64,000 nucleotides of DNA from Maledivibacter sp. (lineage in GTDB: Bacteria > Bacillota > Clostridia > Peptostreptococcales > Caminicellaceae), in NCBI GenBank assembly GCA_025210375.1, contig JAOASB010000054.1, forward strand, positions 1-64,000. The letters run 5' to 3'. The position numbers and the translations under genes are program-made. Below are positions 35,235-44,459 of the stretch, in pieces. Position 1 is the stretch's first letter, and the number at the start of each line of letters is the position of its first letter. Under the pieces are notes generated by a model. That model did no database searches. It worked only from the letters and a program-made list of their open reading frames with translations, and was not told the DNA's origin.

Positions 35235-36119
35235 ATGAATGCTATTGAAACCAAAAATCTAACAAAAAGCTATGGAAGATCAAGGGGAATTATTGATGTA
35301 AGCTTTAATGTTAAAGAAGGAGAAAATTTTGGTTTTATTGGGCCCAATGGTGCTGGTAAATCCACCACCATTAGAACCCTATTGTCCTTAATTTATCCAA
35401 CCAGTGGGAGTGCTAAGATATTTGGCAAGGATGTTGTAAAATTTGGTCCCAAGATAAAAAAAGAAATTGGATATTTACCCTCTGAAGTTTTTTATTACGA
35501 TAACATGAGGGTTATGGAGCTTTTAAAATACTCAGCTAGTTTTTATAAAAAGGATTGCAGTAAAAGGATTAATTATTTGGCTGACATAATGAATCTTGAT
35601 CTTAGCAAAAAAATCGATGATTTATCCTTTGGAAACAAGAAAAAGGTTGGTATAGTTCAGGGACTTCTCCATGAGCCTAAATTAATAATATTAGATGAGC
35701 CTACTAGTGGATTAGACCCTCTTATGCAGCAGAAATTTTTTGATTTATTAGGAGAAGAAAATAAGAAGGGTGCCACAATTTTTTTCTCTTCCCATATCTT
35801 AAGTGAAGTGCAAAAACTCTGTGATCGTGTGGCTATTATTAAAGAGGGTAGGATAATAAAGCTTGAGAAGATTAGTACGTTGAAGGAAAATAATTATAAG
35901 AAGTTCAAGATTGAAACATTTTCAAGGATAGATAGGGATTATTTTAATATCAGTGGTGTGAAAAATCTAGAAGTAAAAGAAGGAATAGTGGATTTTATGT
36001 TTAAAGGAAATATTAATACTGTCATGAAAAAAATATCTGAAATGAAAATATCTAATATATGGATAGAAGAGCCTAACCTTGAAGAAATATTTATACATTA
36101 TTATTCAAGGGAGGAATAG
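35235..36119 (+). CDS. ABC-2 exporter ATPase (bacitracin/antibiotic-resistance type)
   Basis: This is a 294-residue ATPase. It has Walker A GPNGAGKST, a Q-loop LPSEVFY, signature LSFGNKKK (slightly off the LSGGQ norm, as is common in this subfamily), Walker B LIILDEPTSGLD and an H-loop SSHILSEV. The C-terminal 75 residues form the usual BcrA-type extension. Two 265-residue permeases follow at 5 bp and then 32 bp, so the three form an exporter. Such exporters carry peptides or antibiotics; the substrate is unknown. Confidence 0.88.
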   Translation: MNAIETKNLTKSYGRSRGIIDVSFNVKEGENFGFIGPNGAGKSTTIRTLLSLIYPTSGSAKIFGKDVVKFGPKIKKEIGYLPSEVFYYDNMRVMELLKYSASFYKKDCSKRINYLADIMNLDLSKKIDDLSFGNKKKVGIVQGLLHEPKLIILDEPTSGLDPLMQQKFFDLLGEENKKGATIFFSSHILSEVQKLCDRVAIIKEGRIIKLEKISTLKENNYKKFKIETFSRIDRDYFNISGVKNLEVKEGIVDFMFKGNINTVMKKISEMKISNIWIEEPNLEEIFIHYYSREE

Positions 36120-36124
36120 ATAAT

Positions 36125-36922
36125 ATGAATATATTCCTACATGAGTTAAAAACCTATAGAAAATCAACTTTTTTGTGGACAATATCATTAATCTTAGTGA
36201 TAGTTATATTCTTCTCACTATTTCCATCCTTCTCAAGGGATGTGGATCGGATGAAAAAATTAATGGAGGGGTTTCCCGAGGCTATAAGAATTGGTATGGG
36301 CATTACATTGGATAGCTTCTCCAGCGTATTAGGATATTATTCCTTTCCCTTTACATTTGTTCTTTTGATTGGAGCAATCCAGGCCATGACCTTGGGGACT
36401 TCAATCATATCAAAGGAAATACATGAAAAGACGGCAGATTTTCTGTTGACAAAGCCTATTACCAGGACAAAAATTTTCTTCTCTAAGTTACTTGCCATAA
36501 CTATATCAATGATACTTACAAATATAATTTACATAGGAGCAGCAAATATTGTCATATCCTTTGTAAAGAATGGGGAGTATAGCTTCAAAATATTTTTTAT
36601 GATTTCCATAACACTATTATTTATACAGCTCATATTTATGTCCCTGGGAGTTATTATTTCAGTCATACTACCTAAAATTAAGTCGGTTTTGACTATTTCC
36701 CTTGCTGTGGTATTCCTTTTCTATTTTATAAGTTTTCTAAGCTCAAAGGGGGATGATGATATGATTCGATACATAACACCCTTCAAATACTTTGACCCTG
36801 TATATATCATAGGAAATAGTAGCTATGAAATACAGTTTGTCATAACTGCTTTAGCATTTATTATAGGTTGTATTACGGTTAGTTATATAATTTATTGTAA
36901 AAAGGATATTCATGCTGTATAA
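36125..36922 (+). CDS. ABC-2 exporter permease, first
   Basis: This is a 265-residue membrane protein with six predicted helices, typical of the ABC-2 type (a cytosolic amphipathic start, then helix pairs around IQAMTLGTSIISKEIHEKTADFLLTKPITRTKIFFSKL). That last stretch, with E-x-x-x-K-T-x-x-F/L-L-x-x-P, is the coupling loop of this family. The start ATG follows GGAGG, 5 bp after the ATPase stop. The next gene encodes a homologue of the same length, so the pair probably forms a heterodimer. Confidence 0.85.
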   Translation: MNIFLHELKTYRKSTFLWTISLILVIVIFFSLFPSFSRDVDRMKKLMEGFPEAIRIGMGITLDSFSSVLGYYSFPFTFVLLIGAIQAMTLGTSIISKEIHEKTADFLLTKPITRTKIFFSKLLAITISMILTNIIYIGAANIVISFVKNGEYSFKIFFMISITLLFIQLIFMSLGVIISVILPKIKSVLTISLAVVFLFYFISFLSSKGDDDMIRYITPFKYFDPVYIIGNSSYEIQFVITALAFIIGCITVSYIIYCKKDIHAV

Positions 36923-36954
36923 AATTGATTTTAGAATATAGGAGTGTAGTGATT

Positions 36955-37752
36955 ATGAATATATTTCTCAGAGAAATAAAGGCCAATATAAAATCACTTT
37001 TCATATGGTGTATGGCAATGGTAGCAATGATTGGTGGCGGTATGGGGAAATATGCTGGATTTACTGGTGCAGGAGAGTCTATAAATGACATGTTGGACAT
37101 ATATCCAAAATCATTGCTAAATATAATGGGGATAAGCGGCTTCGATTTATCTACTGCTATTGGATTTTATGGGGTTCTTTTCTTATATCTCATATTACTG
37201 GCAGCAACCCATGCCATAATGTTGGGAGCCGGTATCATAGCGAAGGAAGAAAGGGATAAAACTACAGAATTTCTATTCTCAAAGCCCATATCAAGAAGTA
37301 GGGTTATAACCTTCAAGCTATTAGCGGGACTTTTAAATATTATTATTTTAAATGTAGTTACTTTAATAGGATCCCTAATTGTGGTTAACTATTTTAATAA
37401 GGGTGATGATATAACAAATGACATAATAATTTTAATGATGGGTATGTTTATTCTACAACTCATATATATAAGCATTGGAGCATTATTGGCTTCGATTAGG
37501 AAAAAAAGCAGGGATGTGGCCTATTCGGCAACGGGTATACTACTTATTACCTTTATGTTATATATGGTAACCAATATAAATAAAGGTTTCGAGGCTTTAA
37601 AGTATTTCACCCCCTTTAAATATTTTGAAGCTGAACCCATAATTTTAGGAAGGGGAATTAATTTTTTATTTATAATATTATCAGGTGTAATTATGGGGAT
37701 ATCACTGATAGTAACCTATGAATCTTATAGAGGAAGGGATTTAGATGTATAA
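36955..37752 (+). CDS. ABC-2 exporter permease, second
   Basis: This is a 265-residue membrane protein, homologous to the one before it (same coupling loop: KEERDKTTEFLFSKPISRSRV). The frame opens further upstream, but ATG 36955 behind AGGAG gives the same length and N-terminus as its partner (MNIFLRE against MNIFLHE). The two look like a duplicated gene. With the ATPase they form one exporter. Confidence 0.85.
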   Translation: MNIFLREIKANIKSLFIWCMAMVAMIGGGMGKYAGFTGAGESINDMLDIYPKSLLNIMGISGFDLSTAIGFYGVLFLYLILLAATHAIMLGAGIIAKEERDKTTEFLFSKPISRSRVITFKLLAGLLNIIILNVVTLIGSLIVVNYFNKGDDITNDIIILMMGMFILQLIYISIGALLASIRKKSRDVAYSATGILLITFMLYMVTNINKGFEALKYFTPFKYFEAEPIILGRGINFLFIILSGVIMGISLIVTYESYRGRDLDV

Positions 37753-37865
37753 GCGTCATAGTATATATTAGTGATATAATTGTAGTTGAGTAAAAGGCAT
37801 GGACTTATACCGAGAATCTAAGAGAAACTTCTTTGATGTATATTGTTTTGAGGGGGAGAAAATCT

Positions 37866-39275
37866 ATGGTTAAAAGAAGAAAGGACTTTTTAAATGAATT
37901 AGCATATATAGATGGAATAACTATCATTGATACATCGGGAACTATATTATTTTCTGTAAAGTTTAATCCAAGGTTTCATCCAGAGATAGAGGAGGATAGT
38001 GATGTTGTAGGAAAGAAACTATTTGAAATATTTACCAATATTGATAGGGAATCTAGTACATTAATCAAAGCCATGGAATTGGGAAAGCCAATACATAAAA
38101 GAAGGCAAAAAGTAATTAATATTGATGGGGAATGTATCCAGACTGCTAATGCTTCTATACCAATCAAATCAAAGGGGAGGATAATAGGTGCTGTTGAGCT
38201 TTCAAAGGATATATCAAAGCATAAATATGAATATAGTAATGAGATTATAATGAATAGTGAATTGTTCAAGAGCAGGAATATTATAAATGAGTATTTAGGT
38301 CCCCATAAGGCTAGGTATACCTTGGAGGAGATAATATCTAATAATGATCAAATCAAGGAGCTTAAGCATATTGTGAAAAAAATTGCCATTGGGAGAGCCC
38401 CAGTATTTATATATGGTGAAACTGGTACGGGAAAGGAATTATTTGCTCATTCAATTCATAATGAAAGTGAGAGGGCAGGCAAACCCTTTGTTAGCCAAAA
38501 TTGTGCTGCTATACCTGAAAATCTATTAGAAAGCATATTATTTGGGACAACAAAGGGAAGTTTTACCGGGGCGTATGATACTCCAGGACTTTTTGAACTA
38601 GCTGAAGGAGGAACATTATTCTTAGATGAAATTAATTCTATGCCCTTAAATCTGCAAGCTAAAATGCTGAGAGTTTTAGAAGATGGATATGTAAGGAGAT
38701 TAGGAGATAGAAAAGAGAGGAAAATAGATGTTAGGATAATTACTGCATCCAACAACAATCCTCAAAGATGCTTAAGAGAAGGGAAATTAAGACATGATAT
38801 ATATTATAGATTGAGCGTATTGGTTATAGGTATTCCCCCATTAAGGGAAAGAAAGGACGATATAGAACTACTATTAAATTTTTTTGTGGATAAATATAAT
38901 AAAATATTGAATAAAAATATAAATAAAGTATCAAAGGAAGTATATGATTTTCTTAAAGCCTATAAGTGGCCGGGAAACGTAAGGGAGCTAGAGCATGTTG
39001 TTGAATATGCAATGCATGTTGTATCACGGAATGAGAATATTATAGAAATGGAGCATGTTAATAATAAGATCAAGGAAATTATTAATATAAATGAGAAAGA
39101 AACAGAAACAGAACTTGACATACAACCATTAAATCAAGCTATATTAGAGGTTGAAAAGGATCTTATAGGTAAAGCTATAAATAAAACAAAGGGGAATGTT
39201 TCTGCTGCTGCAAGATTATTATGTATTCCAAGGCAAACTTTGCAAAGGAAAATTGATAAATACAATATAAAATAG
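37866..39275 (+). CDS. sigma-54-dependent enhancer-binding regulator with PAS domain
   Basis: This is a 469-residue activator. A PAS-like sensor (about 10-120) is followed by the AAA+ domain: Walker A GETGTGKE at about 185-192, the sigma-54 contact loop reading GSFTGA (usual GAFTGA), Walker B LFLDEINS and a conserved WPGNVRELEH. The C-terminus is a Fis-type helix-turn-helix (GNVSAAARLLCIPRQTLQRK). The frame extends to 37833, but ATG 37866 follows AGGGGGAG. This layout matches RocR-like activators of amino-acid catabolism. The target is almost surely the alanine dehydrogenase operon downstream, which has a -24/-12 promoter and a tandem upstream site. Confidence 0.9.
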   Translation: MVKRRKDFLNELAYIDGITIIDTSGTILFSVKFNPRFHPEIEEDSDVVGKKLFEIFTNIDRESSTLIKAMELGKPIHKRRQKVINIDGECIQTANASIPIKSKGRIIGAVELSKDISKHKYEYSNEIIMNSELFKSRNIINEYLGPHKARYTLEEIISNNDQIKELKHIVKKIAIGRAPVFIYGETGTGKELFAHSIHNESERAGKPFVSQNCAAIPENLLESILFGTTKGSFTGAYDTPGLFELAEGGTLFLDEINSMPLNLQAKMLRVLEDGYVRRLGDRKERKIDVRIITASNNNPQRCLREGKLRHDIYYRLSVLVIGIPPLRERKDDIELLLNFFVDKYNKILNKNINKVSKEVYDFLKAYKWPGNVRELEHVVEYAMHVVSRNENIIEMEHVNNKIKEIININEKETETELDIQPLNQAILEVEKDLIGKAINKTKGNVSAAARLLCIPRQTLQRKIDKYNIK

Positions 39276-39344
39276 AAAATTTAAAATTATTTAAAAATTT
39301 ATAATGTTTTAAATAATTTTTATTATGAAATAGAATTTTGCTCA

Positions 39345-39376
39345 AAATATAACAATTAGTCACCGAAATATAACAA
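39345..39376. promoter_or_regulatory. candidate upstream activator site (direct repeat)
   Basis: AAATATAACAA occurs at 39345-39355 and again at 39366-39376. The copies are 21 bp apart, two helical turns, and about 130 bp upstream of the -24 element. This is where an enhancer-binding protein would sit. Confidence 0.5.
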
Positions 39377-39383
39377 AAAAGCT

Positions 39384-39413
39384 AAAATGGTATAATTAAA
39401 TGCCATTTTTTTT
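39384..39413 (+). terminator. rho-independent terminator of the activator gene
   Basis: AAAATGG pairs with CCATTTT across a short AT loop and runs into T8. Confidence 0.65.
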
Positions 39414-39505
39414 GTTTATTGTTATGATAATAACTAAATTATCCTTAGAAATCTTAGCTTTTAGGGGAATAAACAAGGTTTTTTAAGTAAATTTAATAAA
39501 AAAAA

Positions 39506-39521
39506 TGGCATAGTAATTGCT
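39506..39521 (+). promoter_or_regulatory. sigma-54 promoter of the alanine dehydrogenase operon
   Basis: TGGCAT (-24) at 39506-39511 and TTGCT (-12) at 39517-39521 have exactly 10 bp between GG and GC. Consensus is TGGCAC-N5-TTGCW, so only one base differs. Confidence 0.88.
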
Positions 39522-39569
39522 CTATTGTTTAATAAGTCAATCATTATAAGTAGTGGAGGAGGGATTACT

Positions 39570-40721
39570 ATGATCATTGGAGTTTTAAAAGAGATCAAAC
39601 CTGGTGAATCTAGAGTTATTATGACTCCTACTGAAGTAGCAGAGCTTTGTGCCGATGGACACAAGGTATTAGTACAAAGTACAGCAGGAGAAAAGGCTGG
39701 ATTTGACGACAAAGAGTATGTAGAGGCTGGTGCAGAGATAAAAGAAAAGATGGAAAGTATCTATTCTGAATGCGATTTGGTTGCAAAGGTAAAAGAAATT
39801 TTTCCAGAAGAATATGATTTACTAAGGGAAGGGCAGATAATATTTACATGTATTCATCCTGCAGCCAATAAAGAAGAAGTAGAAGCACTATTAGAAAAGA
39901 GAGTCATAGCATTTACTGCCGAAGATACCCACCGATATGGTTCACCAAATTGTGAGGTAGCAGGAAAGCTAGGGGCATTGATGGGGGTTTATCATTTATT
40001 AAGCATTAATGGTGGTAGTGGAAAGCTGGTTTGTCCAATAGGTGGAGCCCCAGGAGCAAATGTATTGGTAATTGGAGCAGGAATTGTGGGAAAAGGGGCA
40101 ACGGAAATCATAGCGTCATTAGGGGCAAAGGTAATTCTGATGGATATAAATATAGGGGTTTTAAGACAATGTCACGAAATATTTCCTAAAAATGTGCATA
40201 CTAGTATATCAAATCAATATAACATTAGAAGGCTTCTACCAAATATAGATATGGTGATAAACTGCGTGAAATGGCCCAAGCACAGAAAAGACCATCTTAT
40301 AACAAGGGATATGTTAGGGCTAATGAGAAAAGGCTCAGTGATTGTAGATATAAGTGCCGATGTGGGAGGAGCTATTGAAACCTATAAGCCTACACATCAT
40401 GACAATCCTACCTATGAAGTGGATGGAATAATTCATTACGGTGTTGATAATATACCTGGAGCTGCCCCACATACTACTTCAATTTCATATGCTGCATCGG
40501 TTATATCCCATATAAAATCTATTGCAAATAATGGAATAATTGAGGCCTGTAGGAGGGACGGGTATTTAAGAAGAAGTATGACAACATACAAGGGAATATT
40601 AACCCATGAAGAAACAAGTATAATACAAGGCAAACCCTTTAATACTTCAGAAGAAGTACTTGGCCTAGAAAGTTGTAAAAATTTAGATTCGGCTCCAAAA
40701 GCCACTTCTACAGTGGTTTAA
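39570..40721 (+). CDS. ald: alanine dehydrogenase-type enzyme (AlaDH/PNT family)
   Basis: This is a 383-residue enzyme of the alanine dehydrogenase/PNT family, which oxidises L-alanine to pyruvate and ammonia with NAD. MIIGVLKEIKPGESRVIMTP is the typical start. Lys75 in AKVKE and His96 in CIHPAA sit at the positions of the pyruvate-binding lysine and catalytic histidine. VIGAGIVGKGATEI is the NAD-binding loop and DISADVGG holds the conserved aspartate. The stretch VKWPKHRKDHLIT is unlike classical Ald, so a related amino acid may be the true substrate. ATG 39570 follows GGAGGAGGG. The sigma-54 promoter and the activator upstream indicate control by amino-acid supply. Identity as alanine dehydrogenase is likely, not proven. 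Confidence 0.78.
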   Translation: MIIGVLKEIKPGESRVIMTPTEVAELCADGHKVLVQSTAGEKAGFDDKEYVEAGAEIKEKMESIYSECDLVAKVKEIFPEEYDLLREGQIIFTCIHPAANKEEVEALLEKRVIAFTAEDTHRYGSPNCEVAGKLGALMGVYHLLSINGGSGKLVCPIGGAPGANVLVIGAGIVGKGATEIIASLGAKVILMDINIGVLRQCHEIFPKNVHTSISNQYNIRRLLPNIDMVINCVKWPKHRKDHLITRDMLGLMRKGSVIVDISADVGGAIETYKPTHHDNPTYEVDGIIHYGVDNIPGAAPHTTSISYAASVISHIKSIANNGIIEACRRDGYLRRSMTTYKGILTHEETSIIQGKPFNTSEEVLGLESCKNLDSAPKATSTVV

Positions 40722-40749
40722 AATAAATAAATATTGAGGAGGATTTTGA

Positions 40750-42159
40750 ATGGAAATAGGAACACATCTTGGTATTATTTCAATTTTACCCGCAACTATA
40801 GCGATTATTTTGGCCTTCAAAACCAGAAACACTGTTTTTTCACTGGCAGTAGCTATTTTCATAGGTGTTTTAGCTTCAGGAAAAGGGCTAATGGCATTTC
40901 CGGCACTTCTAAAGACTTCCTTAGGTACAACAAGCTTTTCATGGATTTTATTACTTGAATTATTTATAGGTATTTTAATTGCATTTTTTCAAAGGACAGG
41001 TGCTATTCAAGGGTTTACAAGGATAATGGAAAATAAACAACTAAGCAGAGTTAAAATTCAATTAACAGCTTGGGTTATGGGTATGTTTGTATTCTTTAGT
41101 GATTATTTTAGTCCCTTATTTGTGGGTTCAACAATGCGAAGCCTTTCAGATAAAGCTAAGATATCAAGGGAAAAGCTTGCATATATTGCTGATTCAACCT
41201 CAGCTCCAGTAAGTGTTCTGGCACCTATTACCGGCTGGGCGGTATTTATTTCAGGACTATTAATTGGTATTGGGCCCGTGGAAGATGCAGCTCAAGCTAT
41301 GATGATATTCACTAGGGCCGTACCATTTAACTTCTATGCCATAATTGCTGTTTTATTAGTTGGACTTTTGGCTTCCGGCATTATCCCAGAATTTGGGCCG
41401 ATGAAAAAGGCAGAGAAAAGAGCTTTAGAAGAAGGCAAGGTACTGAGAGATGGAGCAGAACCATTAATAGGTGAGGAGTTGACGGATACACCACCCTATG
41501 AAGGTATCAAAACTAATGTATTTTTAAACTTCATATTCCCTGTTCTCATAGTTGTTACCATTGCCATAGGCACATTTATAACGATGAAATCTGCAAAAAC
41601 CATGGAAGCTTTTCTTGCAGCAGCGGTTGTCTTAGGAATCATCATGAGGATTCAAGGAATACCATTTAATGATATTATGAAAACAGCTATGTCAGGAATG
41701 AAGGGAGTTATGCCCGCGATCATTATATTGGCCCTTTCCTATACTATTAACAGTCTAAGTAAAGAAATGGGGACCGCAAATTATATAATTTCCGTTACTC
41801 AAAACTGGTTAACTCCTAATCTTCTACCCTTTGTAACCTTTGTAATAGCTGCTTTGATATCCTTTTCAACCGGTACATCCTGGGGAACCTTTGCTATAAT
41901 GATGCCTATAGCCGCACCACTTGCATTTGGTTTTGCTGGCAATGAAATCACTGTCTTGGTTCTAGCAACTGTTGCCGCTGTTGCAGGTGGAGGAGTGTTT
42001 GGGGATCACTGTTCACCACTTTCCGATACCACAATACTGGCTTCTACAGGGGCAGCTTCGGATCATATAGACCATGTAAAAACCCAAATTCCTTATGCCG
42101 GTGTAGCGGCAGGTTTAGCATCTATAATATATCTTATAATAGGATTCACCGTAGTCTAG
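40750..42159 (+). CDS. NhaC-family Na+/H+ antiporter or amino-acid/proton exchanger
   Basis: This is a 469-residue membrane protein with about eleven to twelve helices, starting 28 bp after the dehydrogenase behind GAGGAGG. FFSDYFSPLFVGSTMRSLSD, DSTSAPVSVLAPITGWAVFI and SFSTGTSWGTFAIMMPIA with VFGDHCSPLSDTTILAST are hallmark NhaC motifs. The family includes Na+/H+ and malate/lactate or amino-acid-linked exchangers. Co-transcription with alanine dehydrogenase from a sigma-54 promoter suggests it brings in the amino acid, or balances sodium and protons during its use. A terminator follows. Confidence 0.85.
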   Translation: MEIGTHLGIISILPATIAIILAFKTRNTVFSLAVAIFIGVLASGKGLMAFPALLKTSLGTTSFSWILLLELFIGILIAFFQRTGAIQGFTRIMENKQLSRVKIQLTAWVMGMFVFFSDYFSPLFVGSTMRSLSDKAKISREKLAYIADSTSAPVSVLAPITGWAVFISGLLIGIGPVEDAAQAMMIFTRAVPFNFYAIIAVLLVGLLASGIIPEFGPMKKAEKRALEEGKVLRDGAEPLIGEELTDTPPYEGIKTNVFLNFIFPVLIVVTIAIGTFITMKSAKTMEAFLAAAVVLGIIMRIQGIPFNDIMKTAMSGMKGVMPAIIILALSYTINSLSKEMGTANYIISVTQNWLTPNLLPFVTFVIAALISFSTGTSWGTFAIMMPIAAPLAFGFAGNEITVLVLATVAAVAGGGVFGDHCSPLSDTTILASTGAASDHIDHVKTQIPYAGVAAGLASIIYLIIGFTVV

Positions 42160-42196
42160 TTTTATAAAAAATACTATAAATAAAAAGTTGTTCAGT

Positions 42197-42227
42197 AAAA
42201 GTGTCTGTTATTTAGCAGGCACTTTTT
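42197..42227 (+). terminator. rho-independent terminator of the ald-nhaC operon
   Basis: AAAAGTGTCTG pairs with CAGGCACTTTT across a short loop, followed by a T run. Confidence 0.8.
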
Positions 42228-42296
42228 AGCTTTATATGGGAGAAGAGCTAGCATTAACTGCGATTAATATTGAAGGTTAAAAATATTGAGAAATTA

Positions 42297-42325
42297 TTGA
42301 CAAGTCAAAATAAATATGTTAGCAT
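42297..42325 (+). promoter_or_regulatory. sigma-A promoter of the URO-D/oxidoreductase operon
   Basis: TTGACA (42297-42302) and TAGCAT (42320-42325) are 17 bp apart. ATGTTA and TAACAT (about 42316-42342) flank the start region as an inverted pair and could bind a regulator such as the IclR protein encoded downstream. Confidence 0.6.
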
Positions 42326-42366
42326 GTATTCGTAATTAACATTTCAAAAACGACGATGACGAATAC
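42326..42366 (+). promoter_or_regulatory. leader hairpin abutting the ribosome site
   Basis: GTATTCGT (42326-42333) is complementary to ACGAATAC (42359-42366). The second arm ends immediately before AAGGAGG. It could mask the ribosome site or serve as an operator. Confidence 0.4.
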
Positions 42367-42382
42367 AAGGAGGTTGTTATTT

Positions 42383-43417
42383 ATGAATGGAACTCAAAGG
42401 ATTAAAGCAATGCTTTCAGGAGAAAAGGTTGATAGACCAGGGATATCTGCTTGGAAACACTTCTATCTTGAGGATAGACATCCCGTAGATTTTGTTAAGA
42501 GAACCATGGAATTTCAAGATTCCAACGATTGGGATTTTATTAAGGTAATGTTTAATGGATATCTTATGCCAGAAGCTTTTGGAGCAGAAATAGAGTGGAG
42601 CAAAGATTCTGATACTTTTCCAACTATGATTAAACATCCACTTAATTGTCCCATAGATTTTGCCAATCTTACAGTACCCGATGTAACTAAAGGGGCTTTT
42701 AAACGTGAAGTTGAGGCAGTAGAAAAACTAGTAAAAAAATACAAAGGTAAGGTTCCTGTAATACCAACAATATTTACACCACTTACAGCAGCAGAAGAAA
42801 TGTATTCGGGATGGCTTAATCCATATCCAACCATGGCAATGGTAGAACATTATCCCGAAGAATTACATAAGGGTTTAGAGGTAATATGCCAGACAATATT
42901 AAACTTCTTAGATGAACTTGTTAAAGTTGGTATAGATGGTATTTTCCTAGCTACACATCTATCATGTGGTACTCGTTTAACTAGGGAACAACATAAGGAG
43001 TTTACTACGGATTATGCCCTTAGAATATTAAATCATATCAAAGACAATACCTGGTTTAACATGTTGCATGTACATGGTATAGATGATTTATACATTAAAG
43101 AAATTAAAGATTATCCTGTACAAGCAGTAAACTGGGAGGATGTACAAAGTAATGTATCCCTAAAGGAAGCTAGAGAAATGATGCCAGATAAAATTCTTAT
43201 TGCAGGCATAGAGCAGTGGGGAGATTTCTACGAAGAGGATAGACAAAAGTTAAAGGAACATTTAAAAATGAGATGTAAAAATGCAGTGGAACAAATAGGT
43301 AGGGATAAATTTATAATGGCTCCTGGTTGTTGTGTACCAACGGATGTTCCTGAATATAGACTTACTGTTTTTAAAGAAGCTTGTGAAGAATTCTTTGGAG
43401 AATTTGAAGGAAAGTAG
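42383..43417 (+). CDS. uroporphyrinogen decarboxylase-fold protein (MtaA/CmuA-like, not HemE)
   Basis: This is a 344-residue cytosolic TIM-barrel protein of the URO-D superfamily. It lacks HemE hallmarks and fits the methyltransferase-type branch: a GIDGIFLATHLSCGTRLT stretch, LHVHGID near residue 229, and APGCCVPTDVPEYRL near 313. In MtaA/CmuA-type enzymes zinc is held by His-x-Cys plus a later cysteine. Here the first motif is His-Val-His. Methyl transfer to or from a corrinoid or thiol is possible, but no corrinoid protein lies nearby. ATG 42383 follows AAGGAGG. First gene of a tight five-gene operon. Confidence 0.75.
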   Translation: MNGTQRIKAMLSGEKVDRPGISAWKHFYLEDRHPVDFVKRTMEFQDSNDWDFIKVMFNGYLMPEAFGAEIEWSKDSDTFPTMIKHPLNCPIDFANLTVPDVTKGAFKREVEAVEKLVKKYKGKVPVIPTIFTPLTAAEEMYSGWLNPYPTMAMVEHYPEELHKGLEVICQTILNFLDELVKVGIDGIFLATHLSCGTRLTREQHKEFTTDYALRILNHIKDNTWFNMLHVHGIDDLYIKEIKDYPVQAVNWEDVQSNVSLKEAREMMPDKILIAGIEQWGDFYEEDRQKLKEHLKMRCKNAVEQIGRDKFIMAPGCCVPTDVPEYRLTVFKEACEEFFGEFEGK

Positions 43418-43426
43418 GACAATACA

Positions 43427-44455
43427 ATGGTGAATTTAGGAATTATAGGTTGTGGCAAAATTACTAAAATCAGACATGCTAAAGAATTATTTGAGTGTGA
43501 AAATGCTGGGGTTGCAGGATTTTATGATATATCAAAGGATAGAGCAAAAGAGTTAGTAGATGAATTTGGTGGAAAAGTTTATGATGACTATCAGGATATG
43601 CTAAGGGATCCAGAGGTCGATGGAGTAATAATATGTACACCTAATTCAACCCATGCACAGATGTCCATAGAGGCAATGCAGCAGGGTAAACACGTTTTAG
43701 TTGAAAAACCAATGGCAACCACATTAGAGGATAGTGAAAGAATAATAAAAGAAGCTGAAAAAAGTGACAAAATTATAATGGCAGCCCACAATCAAAGATT
43801 TACCTACGCCCACAGTAGAGCAAAGGAAATAATATCAAGGGGGGAAATGGGTAGAGTTCTATCCTTTAGATGTACACTTGCTCACCCCGGCCCAGAATAC
43901 TTTAGTGTAGGTGGAGCAGGTACTTGGTATCTTGATAAAAAAGCTTCGGGATACGGATGTATTTCAGATTTAGGAATACATAGACTTGACATAATAATGT
44001 ATGTTTTAGGAGAAAAAATATCTAAAATAAGTGGGTTTGCAAGGACTTTAGATAAGAAAAAAGAAGATGGCACATTGGCAGAGGTATATGACAATTCTGT
44101 TTCCATATTATCCATGGAGTCAGGAGCAATTGGTACATTAAATCTATCTTATACTAACTATGGGGATTGGGATAACTCCTTGGTTTTATACTGCGAAAAG
44201 GGTGTAATAAAAACACATTTCTATAATGATTGCGATATAGAAATAGTAATGAAGGATGGTAGAAGGATAAAGGAAAATCAACCACCCTATGTAGGAGAAA
44301 AACCAAATTCAAATATAATACGAAACTTTGTAAAAGCCATAGAAGACGGTGGAGAATCGCCGGTTTCTGCAAAGGATGCTTATATGGCCATGAAAGCGAT
44401 CGTAGCAATAGATAAATCTGAGAAAACAAAACAATGTATAGAAATATGGGGATGA
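43427..44455 (+). CDS. Gfo/Idh/MocA-family oxidoreductase, first
   Basis: This is a 342-residue NAD(P)-dependent dehydrogenase. Its Rossmann start is GIIGCGKITKIRH, with the conserved EKP at 93-95 and a C-terminal beta domain (GCISDLGIHRLDIIMYVLG carries the usual active-site histidine). Family members oxidise sugars, inositols or related polyols and acids. It starts 9 bp after the URO-D-type gene and is followed at 4 bp by a second family member, so the two probably catalyse successive steps on the same unusual compound. The substrate is unknown. Confidence 0.88.
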   Translation: MVNLGIIGCGKITKIRHAKELFECENAGVAGFYDISKDRAKELVDEFGGKVYDDYQDMLRDPEVDGVIICTPNSTHAQMSIEAMQQGKHVLVEKPMATTLEDSERIIKEAEKSDKIIMAAHNQRFTYAHSRAKEIISRGEMGRVLSFRCTLAHPGPEYFSVGGAGTWYLDKKASGYGCISDLGIHRLDIIMYVLGEKISKISGFARTLDKKKEDGTLAEVYDNSVSILSMESGAIGTLNLSYTNYGDWDNSLVLYCEKGVIKTHFYNDCDIEIVMKDGRRIKENQPPYVGEKPNSNIIRNFVKAIEDGGESPVSAKDAYMAMKAIVAIDKSEKTKQCIEIWG

Positions 44456-44459
44456 TTAT

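Noticed and set aside
42383..43417. HemE (true uroporphyrinogen decarboxylase)
   Set aside because: The fold fits, but the N-terminal HemE signature is absent and the motifs match the methyltransferase-type branch. The neighbours are not tetrapyrrole genes.
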